Source: Magnetococcales bacterium (GTDB lineage: Bacteria > Pseudomonadota > Magnetococcia > Magnetococcales > Magnetaquicoccaceae). Taken from it: a stretch of 64,000 nucleotides of DNA. The DNA lies in contig JADGBT010000001.1 of the NCBI GenBank assembly GCA_015231375.1, positions 161,187-225,186 on the forward strand, in the 5' to 3' direction. Numbering within the stretch: the stretch's first letter is position 1; the number at the start of each line of letters is the position of its first letter. Both the position numbers and the translations under genes were made by a program. The notes beneath the pieces are model-generated. The model made no database searches, was not told where the DNA came from, and saw nothing but the letters and a program-made list of their open reading frames with translations. Shown piece after piece: positions 1 to 8,993 of this stretch.

Positions 1-1
1 C

Positions 2-2185
2 ATCGGACGCCAGTTGGCCAGCGTGGATCCCGCCGCTCCGGCCCGTCAGCCCATCACCGTTCCATCTGGACACGCCGGGGATGAGCTGGGGCTGTTGGCC
101 GCGTCCATCAATCAGGCCCTGGCCCTGTTCGAAAACGCCTTGCAGGTGCGCAAGGAGACCGACCAACTGCTGAAACGGACCCAGTTCAGCGTTGATCAGG
201 CCGCCGACATGATCAGTTGGGTGGAACCCGATGGCCGGTTCATCTACGTCAACGAGGCGATGTGCAAGGCCCTGGAGTACTCCCGGACCGAGTTGCTCGC
301 CATGAACATCGCCCAGATTCACGACGATTGGTCTGTCGCGCAATGGGATGAACACCGGCGGGATCTGGAAAAGGCCCGCATCCGCTGCATGGAGACCGTG
401 GTGCGGACCAAGCGGGGCGTCATGCTCCATCTGGAGGTGCAGACCACCTTGCTGGAGATGGATGGCCACAAGATCCATTGCAACTTTGCCCGCGACCTGC
501 GTCCCCGCAAACAGGCGGAACGGGTGATCCGGCGGGCCAATCGCACCCTGTTGACCTTGAGCCATGGCAACGAAACCATGATCAAGGCCACCTCGGAGCA
601 GGAACTCCTGAAACGGATCTGTCGGCTGATCGTGGAAGAGGGGGGCTATCGCATGGCCTGGGTCGGATTCGCCACCGCAGACGGGCGGATTCTGCCGGCG
701 GCCCAGTACGGCTTCGACGACGGTTATCTGGACAACCTGGACATCTCCTGGGACGATGAGGAAAAAGGACGCGGCCCCACCGGTACCGCGTTTCGGACCG
801 GCAAACCCATCCTGGCGCGGGAGATCGAGTCTGATCCCAACTTCGCTCCCTGGCGTCAGGAGGCCACGCGGCGGGGTTATGTCTCCTCTTTGGCCTTGCC
901 TTTGCCTGTGGATGACCTGTTGCCCCTGGGAACCCTCAACATCTACAGCAGCGCGTCGGACGCCTTCGATCCCGAGGAGATTCAACTGCTGGAAAATCTC
1001 GCCAACAATCTGGCGTTCGGGATCTTGAAGTTCCGGGAGGCCGAGGAGCGTCGGCGGGCGCAACGGGCCATGCAGATCTCTGAAGAGAAGCTGCTCACCC
1101 TGTTTCACCACTCCCCGGACTGCCTCATGACGCTGGATCGGGAGGGGGCGGTGCAGTTTTCCAACCGGCCGGGCGCCGATCACCCTTCGGAGTTCTTCCC
1201 CACGGTGCGACTGCCTTATGTGCGGGACCGGATCGCCGAAGTGTTCCAGACCGGTCAGGTGGTGGAGTTTCCCTTCACCGACAGCGAATCCGCCTGGTGG
1301 GAGGCCAGACTGGCTCCGATCTTCCACGACGGCAAGGTCTCCGAGGTGTTGGCCGTCTGTCAGGATGTGACCGAAAAACATACCCTTCAGGCCCAGAATC
1401 TGCGCAATGCCCGTCTGGCCTCCCTCGGGGTGCTTTCCGCCAGCGTGGCCCACGAGATCAACAATCCCAACAACGCCATCCAGTTCAATGTGCCGATCCT
1501 CTCCGCTCTCTGGGAGGATGCCCGGCCCATTCTGCTCAATGCGCATGAGCGAAGCGGCGCGTTTTATCTGGGGGGCATGCCTTTCGACGAGGCCATGGAG
1601 GTGGTCCCGCGTCTGCTCGATGGCATCCGCATGAGCTCCCAACGCATCCAGACCATCATCGCCGGCCTCAAACACATGGCCCGGCACGACAAGGGGATCT
1701 TGACCCAGAAAATCAATATCCAGGATCCGCTGCGCTCCGCCCTCATGATCCTGCAAAACCAGATCCGTGAGTCCACCGATCATTGCCATTTCGAGCCGTC
1801 GCCCGAGCCGCTCATGGTGCGGGGCAATGCCCAGCAGTTGGAACAGGCTTTTATCAATATTTTGCAAAACGCCCTGCACGCCCTGGAAAATCGCTGCCAA
1901 CGGGTGGATATCGCCGTGCGTCCGCAACCCGATCAGACCCATCTGACGGTGTTGTTCCGCGATCAGGGGTGCGGCATCGCCCCCGAACACTTGAGGAAAT
2001 TGACCGATCCCTTCTTTTCCACCAAGACCGAGGCCGGCGGCATGGGGCTGGGTCTGTCCATCACCAAAACCATCATCGAAAACCATGCGGGCGTTTTGTC
2101 TTTCGCGTCCGAACTGGATCGGGGCACCACCGTGACCGTGCGGCTGCCTCTCGATGTCGAATCCTTGCGCGGAGATCCAACATGA
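2..2185 (+). CDS. Sensor histidine kinase, N-terminus cut by window edge (HAMP-PAS-GAF-PAS-HisKA-HATPase)
   Basis: The frame is open to the first base, so the true start and probably a membrane sensor lie upstream. The visible part begins with the end of a HAMP linker (GDELGLLAASINQAL). A PAS domain (about residues 60-155), a GAF domain (190-345) and a second PAS (360-460) follow. The kinase core has the phospho-acceptor His in SVAHEINNPNNAI, an N box (INILQNALHALE), a G1 box (DQGCGIAP) and a G2 box (GMGLGLSITK). It is expected to autophosphorylate at the membrane and pass phosphate to the sigma-54 regulator encoded next, whose ATG overlaps this stop codon (ATGA). The input signal cannot be inferred. 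Confidence 0.9.
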   Translation: MGRQLASVDPAAPARQPITVPSGHAGDELGLLAASINQALALFENALQVRKETDQLLKRTQFSVDQAADMISWVEPDGRFIYVNEAMCKALEYSRTELLAMNIAQIHDDWSVAQWDEHRRDLEKARIRCMETVVRTKRGVMLHLEVQTTLLEMDGHKIHCNFARDLRPRKQAERVIRRANRTLLTLSHGNETMIKATSEQELLKRICRLIVEEGGYRMAWVGFATADGRILPAAQYGFDDGYLDNLDISWDDEEKGRGPTGTAFRTGKPILAREIESDPNFAPWRQEATRRGYVSSLALPLPVDDLLPLGTLNIYSSASDAFDPEEIQLLENLANNLAFGILKFREAEERRRAQRAMQISEEKLLTLFHHSPDCLMTLDREGAVQFSNRPGADHPSEFFPTVRLPYVRDRIAEVFQTGQVVEFPFTDSESAWWEARLAPIFHDGKVSEVLAVCQDVTEKHTLQAQNLRNARLASLGVLSASVAHEINNPNNAIQFNVPILSALWEDARPILLNAHERSGAFYLGGMPFDEAMEVVPRLLDGIRMSSQRIQTIIAGLKHMARHDKGILTQKINIQDPLRSALMILQNQIRESTDHCHFEPSPEPLMVRGNAQQLEQAFINILQNALHALENRCQRVDIAVRPQPDQTHLTVLFRDQGCGIAPEHLRKLTDPFFSTKTEAGGMGLGLSITKTIIENHAGVLSFASELDRGTTVTVRLPLDVESLRGDPT

Positions 2186-3615
2186 CCGAACCGATCAAGA
2201 AGAGTCTCCCCATTGTGCTGGTGGATGATGAGGAGTCGGTGCTGTTCAGCTCGAAAATCCTCTTGAAGACCGCCGATGTCTCTCCGGTGGTCACCATGAC
2301 CGATGGCCGCACCCTGATGTCGTTTCTGGAAGAAAATGGCGCGGCGGTGGTGGTGCTGGATCTGGTGATGCCCTTCACGCCGGGTACCGAGCTGCTTCCC
2401 CGGATCAAGGAACGGTTTCCGGAGATTCCGGTGATCGTCATGTCCGCCAACCAGGAGGTCAACATCGCGGTCCAGTGCATGAAGGACGGCGCCTTCGACT
2501 ATCTGGTCAAACCCACGGAAAACAGTCGTTTCATCTCCTGCGTCAAGCGGGCCATGGAGGTGCGCTCGTTGCGCCGGGAGTTGGGAACCCTCAAGCAGTA
2601 TCTGCTCGAAGACTCCTTGCAACACGCCGAAGCCTTTGCCGAAATCATCACCCACAGCCGCAAGATGCGGGCGGTGTTCCAGTATGTCGAGGCCATTGCC
2701 CCGTCCTCCGAGCCGGTTCTGATCATCGGCGAGACCGGCGTGGGCAAGGAGTTGCTGGCCCAGGCGATCCATCAGGTGAGCCATCGCCAAGGCCCGCTGG
2801 TGGCCCTGAACGTCGCGGGACTGGATGACAACATGTTCTCCGATACCCTGTTCGGCCATCGCAAGGGGGCCTTTACCGGGGCCAACGACAACCGGGAAGG
2901 CATGATCGCCGCCGCTGCCGGAGGATCCTTGTTCCTCGACGAGATCGGGGATCTCAAGGAGTCCTCCCAGGTCAAGCTGCTGCGCCTGTTGCAGGAGCGC
3001 AAGTACTACCCCCTCGGCTCCGACGGCTACATGAAGACCGATGCCCGCATCATCTGCGCCACCAACCGGGATCTGAAATTCATGATGGCCGAAAAGACCT
3101 TTCGCTCCGATCTGTACTTTCGGCTCTCCTCCCATCAGGTGCGCATTCCGCCCCTCAAGGAGCGCAAGGAGGATCTGCCCCTTTTGACCACTCATTTCAT
3201 CGAAGAGGCGGCCCAGGCCATGGGCAAATCCCCGCCTGTGCCGCCGCCGGAATTGTTCCATCTGCTCAACACCTATGATTTTCCTGGGAATGTGCGGGAA
3301 TTGCGCGCCATCGTCTTCGACGCCGTGGCCCGCCATCACTCCGGAGTGCTCTCCTTGGAGCGTTTCCGGGAGAGCGTCTTGAGCAATGGCGCCTCTGAAG
3401 ACGCCCTGGCGGTCGATCTGCCGGAAAATCCGTTCAAACGCTTGAGCGGCAAGCTGCCCACCTTGCGGGAGTCGGAAATCCTGTTGGTGGAAGAGGCGTT
3501 GGAGCGTTCCCAGGGGAACAAGAGTCTGGCGGCGACCCTGCTGGGCGTATCCCGTCAGACCCTCAACTACCGGTTGCAACAGTTGAAGAAAAGCACCACC
3601 TCCCCCCCGGTCTGA
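2182..3615 (+). CDS. NtrC-family sigma-54-dependent response regulator
   Basis: A 477-aa regulator with a receiver domain (residues 1-125, phospho-Asp in VLDLVMP), a central AAA+ domain and a C-terminal Fis-type helix-turn-helix. Walker A is GETGVGKE, the sigma-54 contact loop GAFTGA is intact in HRKGAFTGAND, and Walker B is SLFLDEIGD. The HTH lies around NKSLAATLLGVSRQTLNYRL. The ATG overlaps the stop of the upstream kinase, so the two are probably translated together as a two-component pair that activates RpoN promoters. A longer frame starting at 1783 is open but has no domain upstream of MTEPIKK, so it was not used. Targets are not visible in the window. Confidence 0.93.
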   Translation: MTEPIKKSLPIVLVDDEESVLFSSKILLKTADVSPVVTMTDGRTLMSFLEENGAAVVVLDLVMPFTPGTELLPRIKERFPEIPVIVMSANQEVNIAVQCMKDGAFDYLVKPTENSRFISCVKRAMEVRSLRRELGTLKQYLLEDSLQHAEAFAEIITHSRKMRAVFQYVEAIAPSSEPVLIIGETGVGKELLAQAIHQVSHRQGPLVALNVAGLDDNMFSDTLFGHRKGAFTGANDNREGMIAAAAGGSLFLDEIGDLKESSQVKLLRLLQERKYYPLGSDGYMKTDARIICATNRDLKFMMAEKTFRSDLYFRLSSHQVRIPPLKERKEDLPLLTTHFIEEAAQAMGKSPPVPPPELFHLLNTYDFPGNVRELRAIVFDAVARHHSGVLSLERFRESVLSNGASEDALAVDLPENPFKRLSGKLPTLRESEILLVEEALERSQGNKSLAATLLGVSRQTLNYRLQQLKKSTTSPPV

Positions 3616-3855
3616 AAACGGGATCGTCTGCTCTGGGGGAGGGGTGATTTTTTGTCGTCGTGATCCTGGATGTAAAAAAAATCTCCACCCCCCTTTATTA
3701 GGTTGATAAATATCCACTTCGCTTTATTGCGCTGCGGTATTGTCGCGGATTCCCTGGGTTCGATGTTTAAATTTTTGCACCTCCCGGCAGGGAGAGGTTA
3801 TGGGAAATTCGTTATTAATTATATGATATTGAACAATTTTAAAATAATTTCAGAC

Positions 3856-3881
3856 TTGGCGCGCATCTTGATATATATAAA
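3856..3881 (+). promoter_or_regulatory. Candidate promoter ahead of the hairpin array
   Basis: TTGGCG at 3856-3861 is followed after 14 bases by TATAAA at 3876-3881, inside TATATATAAAA. The spacing is short for sigma-70. The block resembles the region upstream of the cold-shock gene near 36187-36210 (TGGCG, then TATATATAAA, then TGA). Transcription would start near 3888, about 95 bases before the first C-loop hairpin. This is inference from sequence only. Confidence 0.35.
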
Positions 3882-3884
3882 ATG

Positions 3885-4312
3885 AACACGGACGAGAGTA
3901 TGCAGATAAGGATGTCGGTCGTTTGAGATCAGGCAGTATCGAACGAAGCAGTAGGCCGTACTGGTCATGTGAACCATGGCCCGATCAAGGGTTGGAACCC
4001 CTCCCCCTTATCCAACCCTTGATCTTTTTCATCTGATTGTCGAGATGGGACGCTTGCGTCCCTGACCAAGGGTCCGGCCTCCCCCCCCCTCAAGCCGGCC
4101 CTTGGTTTTTTATAGCCAAAGCCGGGACAGGGATGTGGATCAAACCACGTCTCCCGCCAGGGGTCCGACCTCCCCCCCCCTCAAGTCGGACCCCTGGTCA
4201 TTTTTGATCAGGTTTCTTCGCTCAACCGAGATGGGACGTAGGCTTTGCCGCGTCTCAGGCCAAGGGCCCGACACATCCTCCCCCGGACGTCGGCCCTTGG
4301 TCTTGAATTCTT
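3885..4312 (+). ncRNA. Putative array of four small RNAs or hairpins with C-rich anti-Shine-Dalgarno-like loops
   Basis: No gene fits this stretch. Four hairpins point the same way. Stem 1 is 3983-3996 with 4011-4024 (14 perfect pairs). Stem 2 is 4065-4078 with 4094-4106. Stem 3 is 4157-4169 with 4185-4197 (13 perfect pairs). Stem 4 is about 4260-4272 with 4289-4300. Every loop holds CCTCCCCC (4000-4007, 4078-4085, 4169-4176, 4277-4284). T-runs follow stems 1-3; the run after stem 4 is weak. A GGGACG/CGTCCC mini-hairpin precedes stem 2 (4047-4062) and a similar one precedes stem 4. Stem sequences differ but co-vary. Tandem sRNAs with CCUCC-type loops are known in Alphaproteobacteria (cuckoo/CcsR RNAs); membership here is inference. 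Confidence 0.6.
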
Positions 4313-4313
4313 C

Positions 4314-5048
4314 TCAACTTCCTTGAATCAGTCGTGCGACAGGCGCGTAGCTTTTGCGGTGGATGGGCGTGATGCCCAGGGTTTCCATGGCCCGGAGATG
4401 TTCGGCTGTGGGATATCCGGCGTTGCGTTCCCAGCCGTAACCGGGATGGCGGATGGCCCATTGGGCCATGAGGGCATCCCGATGGGTCTTGGCGAGGATC
4501 GAGGCGGCGGCGATGGAGGCGGAGAGTTGATCTCCTTTGATCACGGCTTTGGCGGGACACGGGAGCGCGTCGGGCAGATCCCGCCCGTCGATGAGGATGA
4601 AATCGGGTCGGATCCTTTCGGTCTGAAGGATGGGGGTGTCGGTCTGGAGGATGGGGGGGTCGGTCTGAAGGATGGGGGCGGTTGGGCAAGGGGCGCGCAG
4701 GGCGGCGATGGCGCGGGACATGGCCAGCAGGGTCGCCTGACGGATGTTGAGGCGGTCGATCTCTTCGGAGTCGGCCATGCCGATGCCGGTGGCCAAGGCG
4801 TCACGCTGAATGCAAAGCGCCAGGGCAGCCCGTTGAGACGCGGAGAGGCGTTTGGAGTCGTCCAGGCCGATGAGGGAGTCGGGCAGGGAGTCGCCCGCAG
4901 GCAGGATCACCGCAGCGGCGACCACGGGACCACACAAAGGTCCGCGACCGGCTTCGTCCACGCCACACAGGGTGGGGAAACCGGCCGCGATCTGTTCTTT
5001 TTCCAGGGTGAGGCCGGGAAGGATTCCGGCGCGGGATCTGGCTACCAG
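4314..5048 (-). CDS. rnhB: Ribonuclease HII, start codon uncertain
   Basis: RNase HII cuts the RNA strand of RNA-DNA hybrids and removes single ribonucleotides from DNA. The family signature [14 protein letters not shown] holds the first catalytic Asp and Glu; [24 protein letters not shown] and [14 protein letters not shown] follow. The first in-frame ATG, GTG or TTG is GTG 4961 inside that signature, which would remove the first beta strand. The frame is open back to a stop near 5076. I placed the start at CTG 5048, 8 bases after GGGAG and next to the rplS stop (244 aa), but it is unproven; CTG in LTLEKEQ is another choice. The variable middle carries three copies of PILQTD/E from a 21-bp tandem repeat (4622-4682). 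Last gene of the rpsP operon. Confidence 0.85.
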   Translation of the reverse strand: MVARSRAGILPGLTLEKEQIAAGFPTLCGVDEAGRGPLCGPVVAAAVILPAGDSLPDSLIGLDDSKRLSASQRAALALCIQRDALATGIGMADSEEIDRLNIRQATLLAMSRAIAALRAPCPTAPILQTDPPILQTDTPILQTERIRPDFILIDGRDLPDALPCPAKAVIKGDQLSASIAAASILAKTHRDALMAQWAIRHPGYGWERNAGYPTAEHLRAMETLGITPIHRKSYAPVARLIQGS

Positions 5049-5389
5049 TCCCGTTTCTCCCGGATGCGCGCGCCCTTACCGGTACGATCGCGGAGATAAT
5101 AGAGCTTGGCGCGGCGCACATCACCTTTGCGCAGCACTTCGATCTTTTCCAGTTTGGGGGAGTAGAGCGGGAAAAGACGCTCGACGCCTTCGCCGAAGGA
5201 GACCTTGCGCACCGTGAAGGTGGAACGATTGCCGGCGTTGCGGCAGGCGATGCACACTCCTTCAAACATCTGGATGCGTTCGCGGGTTCCTTCCACGACC
5301 CGAACATGGACCCGCAGGGTGTCGCCGGCTCCGAACTTGGGGGGCTCGGACTTGATCTGAGACTGTTCAAACAACTGTAATTCGTTCAT
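5042..5389 (-). CDS. rplS: 50S ribosomal protein L19
   Basis: 115 aa, the usual length. L19 sits at the 30S-50S interface of the ribosome. The sequence shows the family core [16 protein letters not shown], the central [12 protein letters not shown] and the basic end [18 protein letters not shown]. Its ATG overlaps the trmD stop by 4 bases, as expected for the widespread rpsP-rimM-trmD-rplS operon, which couples ribosome parts with tRNA and 16S maturation. Confidence 0.97.
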   Translation of the reverse strand: MNELQLFEQSQIKSEPPKFGAGDTLRVHVRVVEGTRERIQMFEGVCIACRNAGNRSTFTVRKVSFGEGVERLFPLYSPKLEKIEVLRKGDVRRAKLYYLRDRTGKGARIREKRDW

Positions 5390-6207
5390 AATTCCTTTTT
5401 CCCATCAAGCGATTCCAAGAAATCCCCGTCCATGCGGGGGTCCCCGTTGTGTTCCATGGCCTCCAGATCCTTGGCCAACTCCTCGATCACCCGGCGTTCC
5501 TGACGGCTCCAGGAGATGCGTTGCAAAAGCTCCGGGCGTCGGATCAGGGTGCGCAGCATCGATTGGCGTCGCCGCCATGCTGCCACGGCCCCGTGATTGC
5601 CCGAAAGCAGCGTGGCCGGAACCGGTTGTGCCGCGCTGCCACGCAGCGGTTGCCAGACAGCGGGGCGCGTGTAGTGGGGATGATCGAACAACCCCTCGCC
5701 AAAGGATTCCGCTGTCGCGCTTTCGTCGTCTCCCAGTACGCCGGGGAGCAGTCGGGCCACGGCATCCACCATGACCATGGCGGGCAGTTCTCCGCCGGTG
5801 AGCACGAAGTCTCCCAAGGAGAGTTCCTCGTTGGCACCGTGTTGCACCCAGCGTTCATCCACCCCTTCGTAATGACCGCACACGAAAATCAGGTGGGGCA
5901 GGGTGGCCAAGCGGCGGGCATCTTCCTGGGAGAAGGTTCTGCCCTGGGGTGAAAGCCAGATCACCCATCCCGGCCGTTCGTTTTGGACCTGTTCTACGGC
6001 CCGGTCCAGCACATCGGGTTTCAAGACCATGCCCGGACCGCCGCCAAACGGGGCGTCATCCACCCGTTGATGCTTGTCCAACGCGAAATCCCGGATCTGC
6101 ACCAGTCGCGTTTCGATCACTCCCCGTTTGATGGCCCGACCCAGGATGGAACACTCCAGGATGGGGGAAAACATTTCGGGGAACAGGGTCAGAATCGAAA
6201 AGCGCAT
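5386..6207 (-). CDS. trmD: tRNA (guanine-N1)-methyltransferase
   Basis: 273 aa, slightly longer than the roughly 245-aa E. coli protein. TrmD methylates G37 next to the anticodon from S-adenosylmethionine and so prevents +1 frameshifting. Start [26 protein letters not shown] and [13 protein letters not shown] match the SPOUT family, and [13 protein letters not shown] is the trefoil-knot SAM site. The C-terminus (about 20 residues) extends beyond the usual end. It lies between rimM and rplS, overlapping rplS by 4 bases and separated from rimM by 44 bases. Confidence 0.97.
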   Translation of the reverse strand: MRFSILTLFPEMFSPILECSILGRAIKRGVIETRLVQIRDFALDKHQRVDDAPFGGGPGMVLKPDVLDRAVEQVQNERPGWVIWLSPQGRTFSQEDARRLATLPHLIFVCGHYEGVDERWVQHGANEELSLGDFVLTGGELPAMVMVDAVARLLPGVLGDDESATAESFGEGLFDHPHYTRPAVWQPLRGSAAQPVPATLLSGNHGAVAAWRRRQSMLRTLIRRPELLQRISWSRQERRVIEELAKDLEAMEHNGDPRMDGDFLESLDGKKEL

Positions 6208-6251
6208 TCGGGTGTGGATTCCTCGTGAGGCCGGTCAGGTGGCGCTTTTGG

Positions 6252-6854
6252 TTACAGACCGGGCATCAATCGGACCAGGATCGTTTGGTTCCGCTCGTTC
6301 ACCTCCAGGATGGTATCCCGGATGAAAGGCAGCAGACGATCCTCGCCACTGGGTTCCCGAACCACCAGCACATCGTTGGATCCCGTGGCCATCAGGCTGT
6401 CCACCACCCCCATTTCCCAGGTTGACTCCGACAGGGGGGCATCCGCAGAAGGCTCCTCATCGGCGAGAACCATCACCCGCATGCCGATCAGGCGGAACCA
6501 GTAGTGACGGTTGGACCCCAGGTCCGGCAGACAGGTTTCGGGCAGCCATAATTTCAGGCCGGCCATTCCCTGGATCTGTTCCCGGTTTTCGATGCCCTGG
6601 AGTCGCACCAGCAGTTCTTCGCCGTGACGACGACCAGACAGCAGGGTCACCTCGTGTTCCGGAGGGCTTTTGGACCCCAGCCACCACACGGGTTGCTCGG
6701 TGAGCCAGAGGCTGTCCACGCCCTCTTCCGGGCCAGGGTCCGGAAGGATGCGGGCAATGGGATGGGTCAAAGGGAGAACCCGGACCTCGCCGCGCACACC
6801 GAACGCCCCTTTGAGGCGTCCGAGGGCCACCCAGTGGGTGGCCTCGCCGGGCAT
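6252..6854 (-). CDS. rimM: 16S rRNA processing protein RimM
   Basis: 200 aa. RimM binds S19 and helps maturation of the 30S head. The N-terminal RimM domain opens with VALGRLKGAFGVRGEVRVLPLT and the C-terminal PRC-barrel ends in DTILEVNERNQTILVRLMPGL; DRLLPFIRD is typical. There is a single base between the rpsP stop region and this start, so it is part of the rpsP operon. The ATG 6854 start fits the family N-terminus (MPGEATHWVALG). Confidence 0.95.
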   Translation of the reverse strand: MPGEATHWVALGRLKGAFGVRGEVRVLPLTHPIARILPDPGPEEGVDSLWLTEQPVWWLGSKSPPEHEVTLLSGRRHGEELLVRLQGIENREQIQGMAGLKLWLPETCLPDLGSNRHYWFRLIGMRVMVLADEEPSADAPLSESTWEMGVVDSLMATGSNDVLVVREPSGEDRLLPFIRDTILEVNERNQTILVRLMPGL

Positions 6855-6855
6855 G

Positions 6856-7104
6856 TCAGGCCGTGGCTTCCTGGACCTGTTTGATCAGACGACCCACCGT
6901 GTCGGAGGGAAGCGCGCCAACGCCGATCCAGTGGTTGATCCGTTCCATGTTCAGAGAAACCCGGTCGGTCTCCTTGAGCGGATTGAAAACCCCCAGTTTT
7001 TCCAGGAAACGTCCATCCCGTGGCATCCGGGAGTCGGCCGCGACTACGGCGTAGAAGGGCCGTTTCTTGGATCCTCTGCGTTGCATGCGAATACGTACCG
7101 CCAT
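6856..7104 (-). CDS. rpsP: 30S ribosomal protein S16
   Basis: 82 aa, standard size. The start [20 protein letters not shown] and the internal [13 protein letters not shown] are diagnostic. S16 is an early assembly protein of the small subunit. First gene of the five-gene operon rpsP-rimM-trmD-rplS-rnhB. A good sigma-70-like promoter lies about 85-110 bases upstream of its ATG. Confidence 0.98.
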   Translation of the reverse strand: MAVRIRMQRRGSKKRPFYAVVAADSRMPRDGRFLEKLGVFNPLKETDRVSLNMERINHWIGVGALPSDTVGRLIKQVQEATA

Positions 7105-7188
7105 GGATTGTGCCTCTTTTGGTCTTTATTGAAAGTGAGTCAATGTCACCGTTGCCAATGGTTGGGCATCCGGAACGAAAAACAACAT

Positions 7189-7216
7189 ATTCTATTCATT
7201 TCTCCCGGATAGTCAA
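7189..7216 (-). promoter_or_regulatory. Sigma-70-like promoter of the rpsP operon
   Basis: Read on the minus strand, TTGACT (7216-7211) and TAGAAT (7194-7189) are separated by 16 bases. Both hexamers match the consensus at five of six positions, and the leader to the rpsP ATG is about 80 bases. The lower-GC sequence fits a strong constitutive promoter. Confidence 0.7.
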
Positions 7217-7296
7217 GCGATGGCTGCGTCATGTCGCAAGAAATCCTGGATCGGACTGGTTTCCGGTCTGGGAGGTCGTGTTTTGGAGGGGGCACT

Positions 7297-8385
7297 TTAC
7301 CCGGAACTCTCCTCGTGTGCAAGCGGTTCGTGGAGAGGAGGTGTCAGATCCGCGTCTCCGGCCAACTGACCGCAGGCCGCGCCTACGTCGCCGCCCCGGC
7401 TGTCGCGGATGATGGTGACCAGTCCGGCGTTGGCCACGATCTCTTGAAAGCGCAGCATGGTCTCTCTGGAAGACGGGGAGTAGGGGGCGCCGGGCCAGGG
7501 GTTGAAGGCCAGCAGATTGACTTTGGAGGGGATCCCCTTCAGCCAGTGGACCAGTTCCAGCGCGTCTTGTTCCGAGTCGTTGATCCCGTCGAGCAGCACG
7601 TATTCCCAGGTGATGCGACCCCGACCGCGCAGCGGCCAGGCCAGGGCGGCCCGTTTCAGGGCTGCCAGATTGAACTTGCGGTTGATGGGCACCAGTTGAT
7701 CCCGCACCGTGTCCCGCACGCTGTGAAGGGAGATGGCCAGATTGACGTTGAGGTTTTTTCCCGCCTCTTCCATGCGGTTGACCACCCCGGAGGTGGACAG
7801 GGTGAGCTTGCGGCAGCCGATGGCCAGGCCATTGCCATCCATGATGATGCGTACCGCCTGGGTGACCGCCTCCAGGTTGTACAGGGGTTCTCCCATGCCC
7901 ATGAGCACCACGTTGGTCACCCGGATGCCACGGTTGGCCAGCGTGGCGCGCACGAAGGTCACCTGTTCGACGATTTCGGCGGCGGTCAGGTTGCGTCTCA
8001 AGGGCAGGGTGCCGGTGCGGCAGAAAGGGCAGGCCAGACTGCATCCGGCCTGGGAGGAGACGCACACCGTGCCCCGACTGGTCTCCGGGATGAAGACCGT
8101 TTCCATGGTGATCCGGTCTTCGCAGGCCAGAAGCCATTTTTCCGTGCCGTCCGCCGAGACCCGATGGGAAACCACCTCGGGTCTCAGCGGCGCGATTTCG
8201 GAGGCCAGTCTGGCCCGGAACGGCTTGGACAGGTCGCTCATCTCCTCGACCGAGGAGGCGAGCTTGACGAACACCCACGACCAGACCTGTTGCGCCCGAT
8301 AGGGTTTTTCGCCCCATTGGACCATCAGGTCGGTCAACTCCGTGCGGGTGAGGCCGGTCAGGCGCAGTGGCATAGCGGTGGACAA
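7297..8385 (-). CDS. rlmN: Dual-specificity 23S rRNA/tRNA C2-adenine methyltransferase RlmN
   Basis: 362 aa radical-SAM enzyme that methylates C2 of A2503 in 23S rRNA and A37 of tRNAs. The 4Fe-4S motif CxxxCxxC is CSLACPFC. The two catalytic cysteines of the family are visible as TVCVSSQAGC and, near the C-terminus, GAACGQLAGD. LMGMGEPLYN is the SAM-binding GEP motif. ATG 8385 lies 9 bases after the ndk stop, so the two form an operon read to the left. Confidence 0.95.
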   Translation of the reverse strand: MSTAMPLRLTGLTRTELTDLMVQWGEKPYRAQQVWSWVFVKLASSVEEMSDLSKPFRARLASEIAPLRPEVVSHRVSADGTEKWLLACEDRITMETVFIPETSRGTVCVSSQAGCSLACPFCRTGTLPLRRNLTAAEIVEQVTFVRATLANRGIRVTNVVLMGMGEPLYNLEAVTQAVRIIMDGNGLAIGCRKLTLSTSGVVNRMEEAGKNLNVNLAISLHSVRDTVRDQLVPINRKFNLAALKRAALAWPLRGRGRITWEYVLLDGINDSEQDALELVHWLKGIPSKVNLLAFNPWPGAPYSPSSRETMLRFQEIVANAGLVTIIRDSRGGDVGAACGQLAGDADLTPPLHEPLAHEESSG

Positions 8386-8394
8386 GGTTCGGGA

Positions 8395-8820
8395 TCAGCG
8401 CGGGCAGATTTCCATTTGATTGAAGAAAAAGGCGATTTCCTGGGCAGCGGTCTCCGGGGCGTCGGAACCGTGCACCGCGTTGGCCTCGATGCTGTCGGCG
8501 AAGTCGGCGCGGATGGTGCCCGGCGCGGCTTTGGCCGGATTGGTGGCGCCCATGACTTCGCGATTCTTGGCGATGGCCTCTTCCCCTTCGAGGATCTGGG
8601 CCATGATCGGTCCGGAACTCATGTAGGCCACCAGATCGTCATAAAAGGGTTTGCCCTTGTGGACGCCGTAGAACACTCCCGCTTCCGCCGGGGTCAGATG
8701 GAGCATCTTGGACGCCACGATCCGCAGTCCGGCCGCCTCGAAACGGGAATAAATGGCACCGATGACATTTTTGGCCACGGCATCGGGTTTGATCATCGAA
8801 AGGGTGCGTTGAACGGCCAC
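8395..8820 (-). CDS. ndk: Nucleoside diphosphate kinase
   Basis: 141 aa, the normal length. It transfers the gamma phosphate from ATP to NDPs through a phospho-His. The sequence starts [14 protein letters not shown]. The active-site His is in [12 protein letters not shown], and the ATP-site residues are in [18 protein letters not shown] chose GTG 8820 because AAGGAG lies 9 bases upstream and the protein then begins as the family does; the frame is open to 9036 but the extra residues look unrelated. Co-directional with rlmN. Confidence 0.95.
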   Translation of the reverse strand: MAVQRTLSMIKPDAVAKNVIGAIYSRFEAAGLRIVASKMLHLTPAEAGVFYGVHKGKPFYDDLVAYMSSGPIMAQILEGEEAIAKNREVMGATNPAKAAPGTIRADFADSIEANAVHGSDAPETAAQEIAFFFNQMEICPR

Positions 8821-8915
8821 GGCGGTACTCTCCTTGAGTTTTGGGTTTGCAAAGTGTTTGGATTGGGCATGGGCACACGCGATCGTCAGGGGCTGGCTGC
8901 CGGATCGTGTATAGC

Positions 8916-8945
8916 TTGATTTTTGGCTTCGCGCCACGATATATT
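8916..8945 (+). promoter_or_regulatory. Candidate promoter of the gene at 8994
   Basis: TTGATT at 8916-8921 and TATATT at 8940-8945 are 18 bases apart, in the gap between divergent ndk and the secreted protein. The implied start is near 8952, giving a leader of about 40 bases with a purine-rich ribosome site before ATG 8994. Confidence 0.5.
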
Positions 8946-8993
8946 GATCCAGATGATCTTCGATTCGACCCATTGTCCACAAGGGGGGTATTG

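Noticed and set aside
1963..3717. Long minus-strand frame opposite the NtrC regulator (584 codons)
   Set aside because: It mirrors a clear regulator gene on the other strand, is His/Gln/Gly-rich, and has no domain. Long antisense frames are expected in high-GC DNA; the same holds for 7231-8919, 13391-16357, 39289-41796 and 51067-54357.
3857..3870. Sigma-54 promoter ahead of the hairpin array
   Set aside because: TGGC is followed after 7 bases by TTGA, but the -12 GC is missing, so the match is not good enough.
3983..4300. Hairpin array read as a CRISPR
   Set aside because: Stems differ between units, the only constant part is an 8-base loop, spacing is uneven and no cas gene is near.
8841..8993. 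Longer start for the secreted protein
   Set aside because: The added residues have no ribosome site and would place the signal peptide internally.
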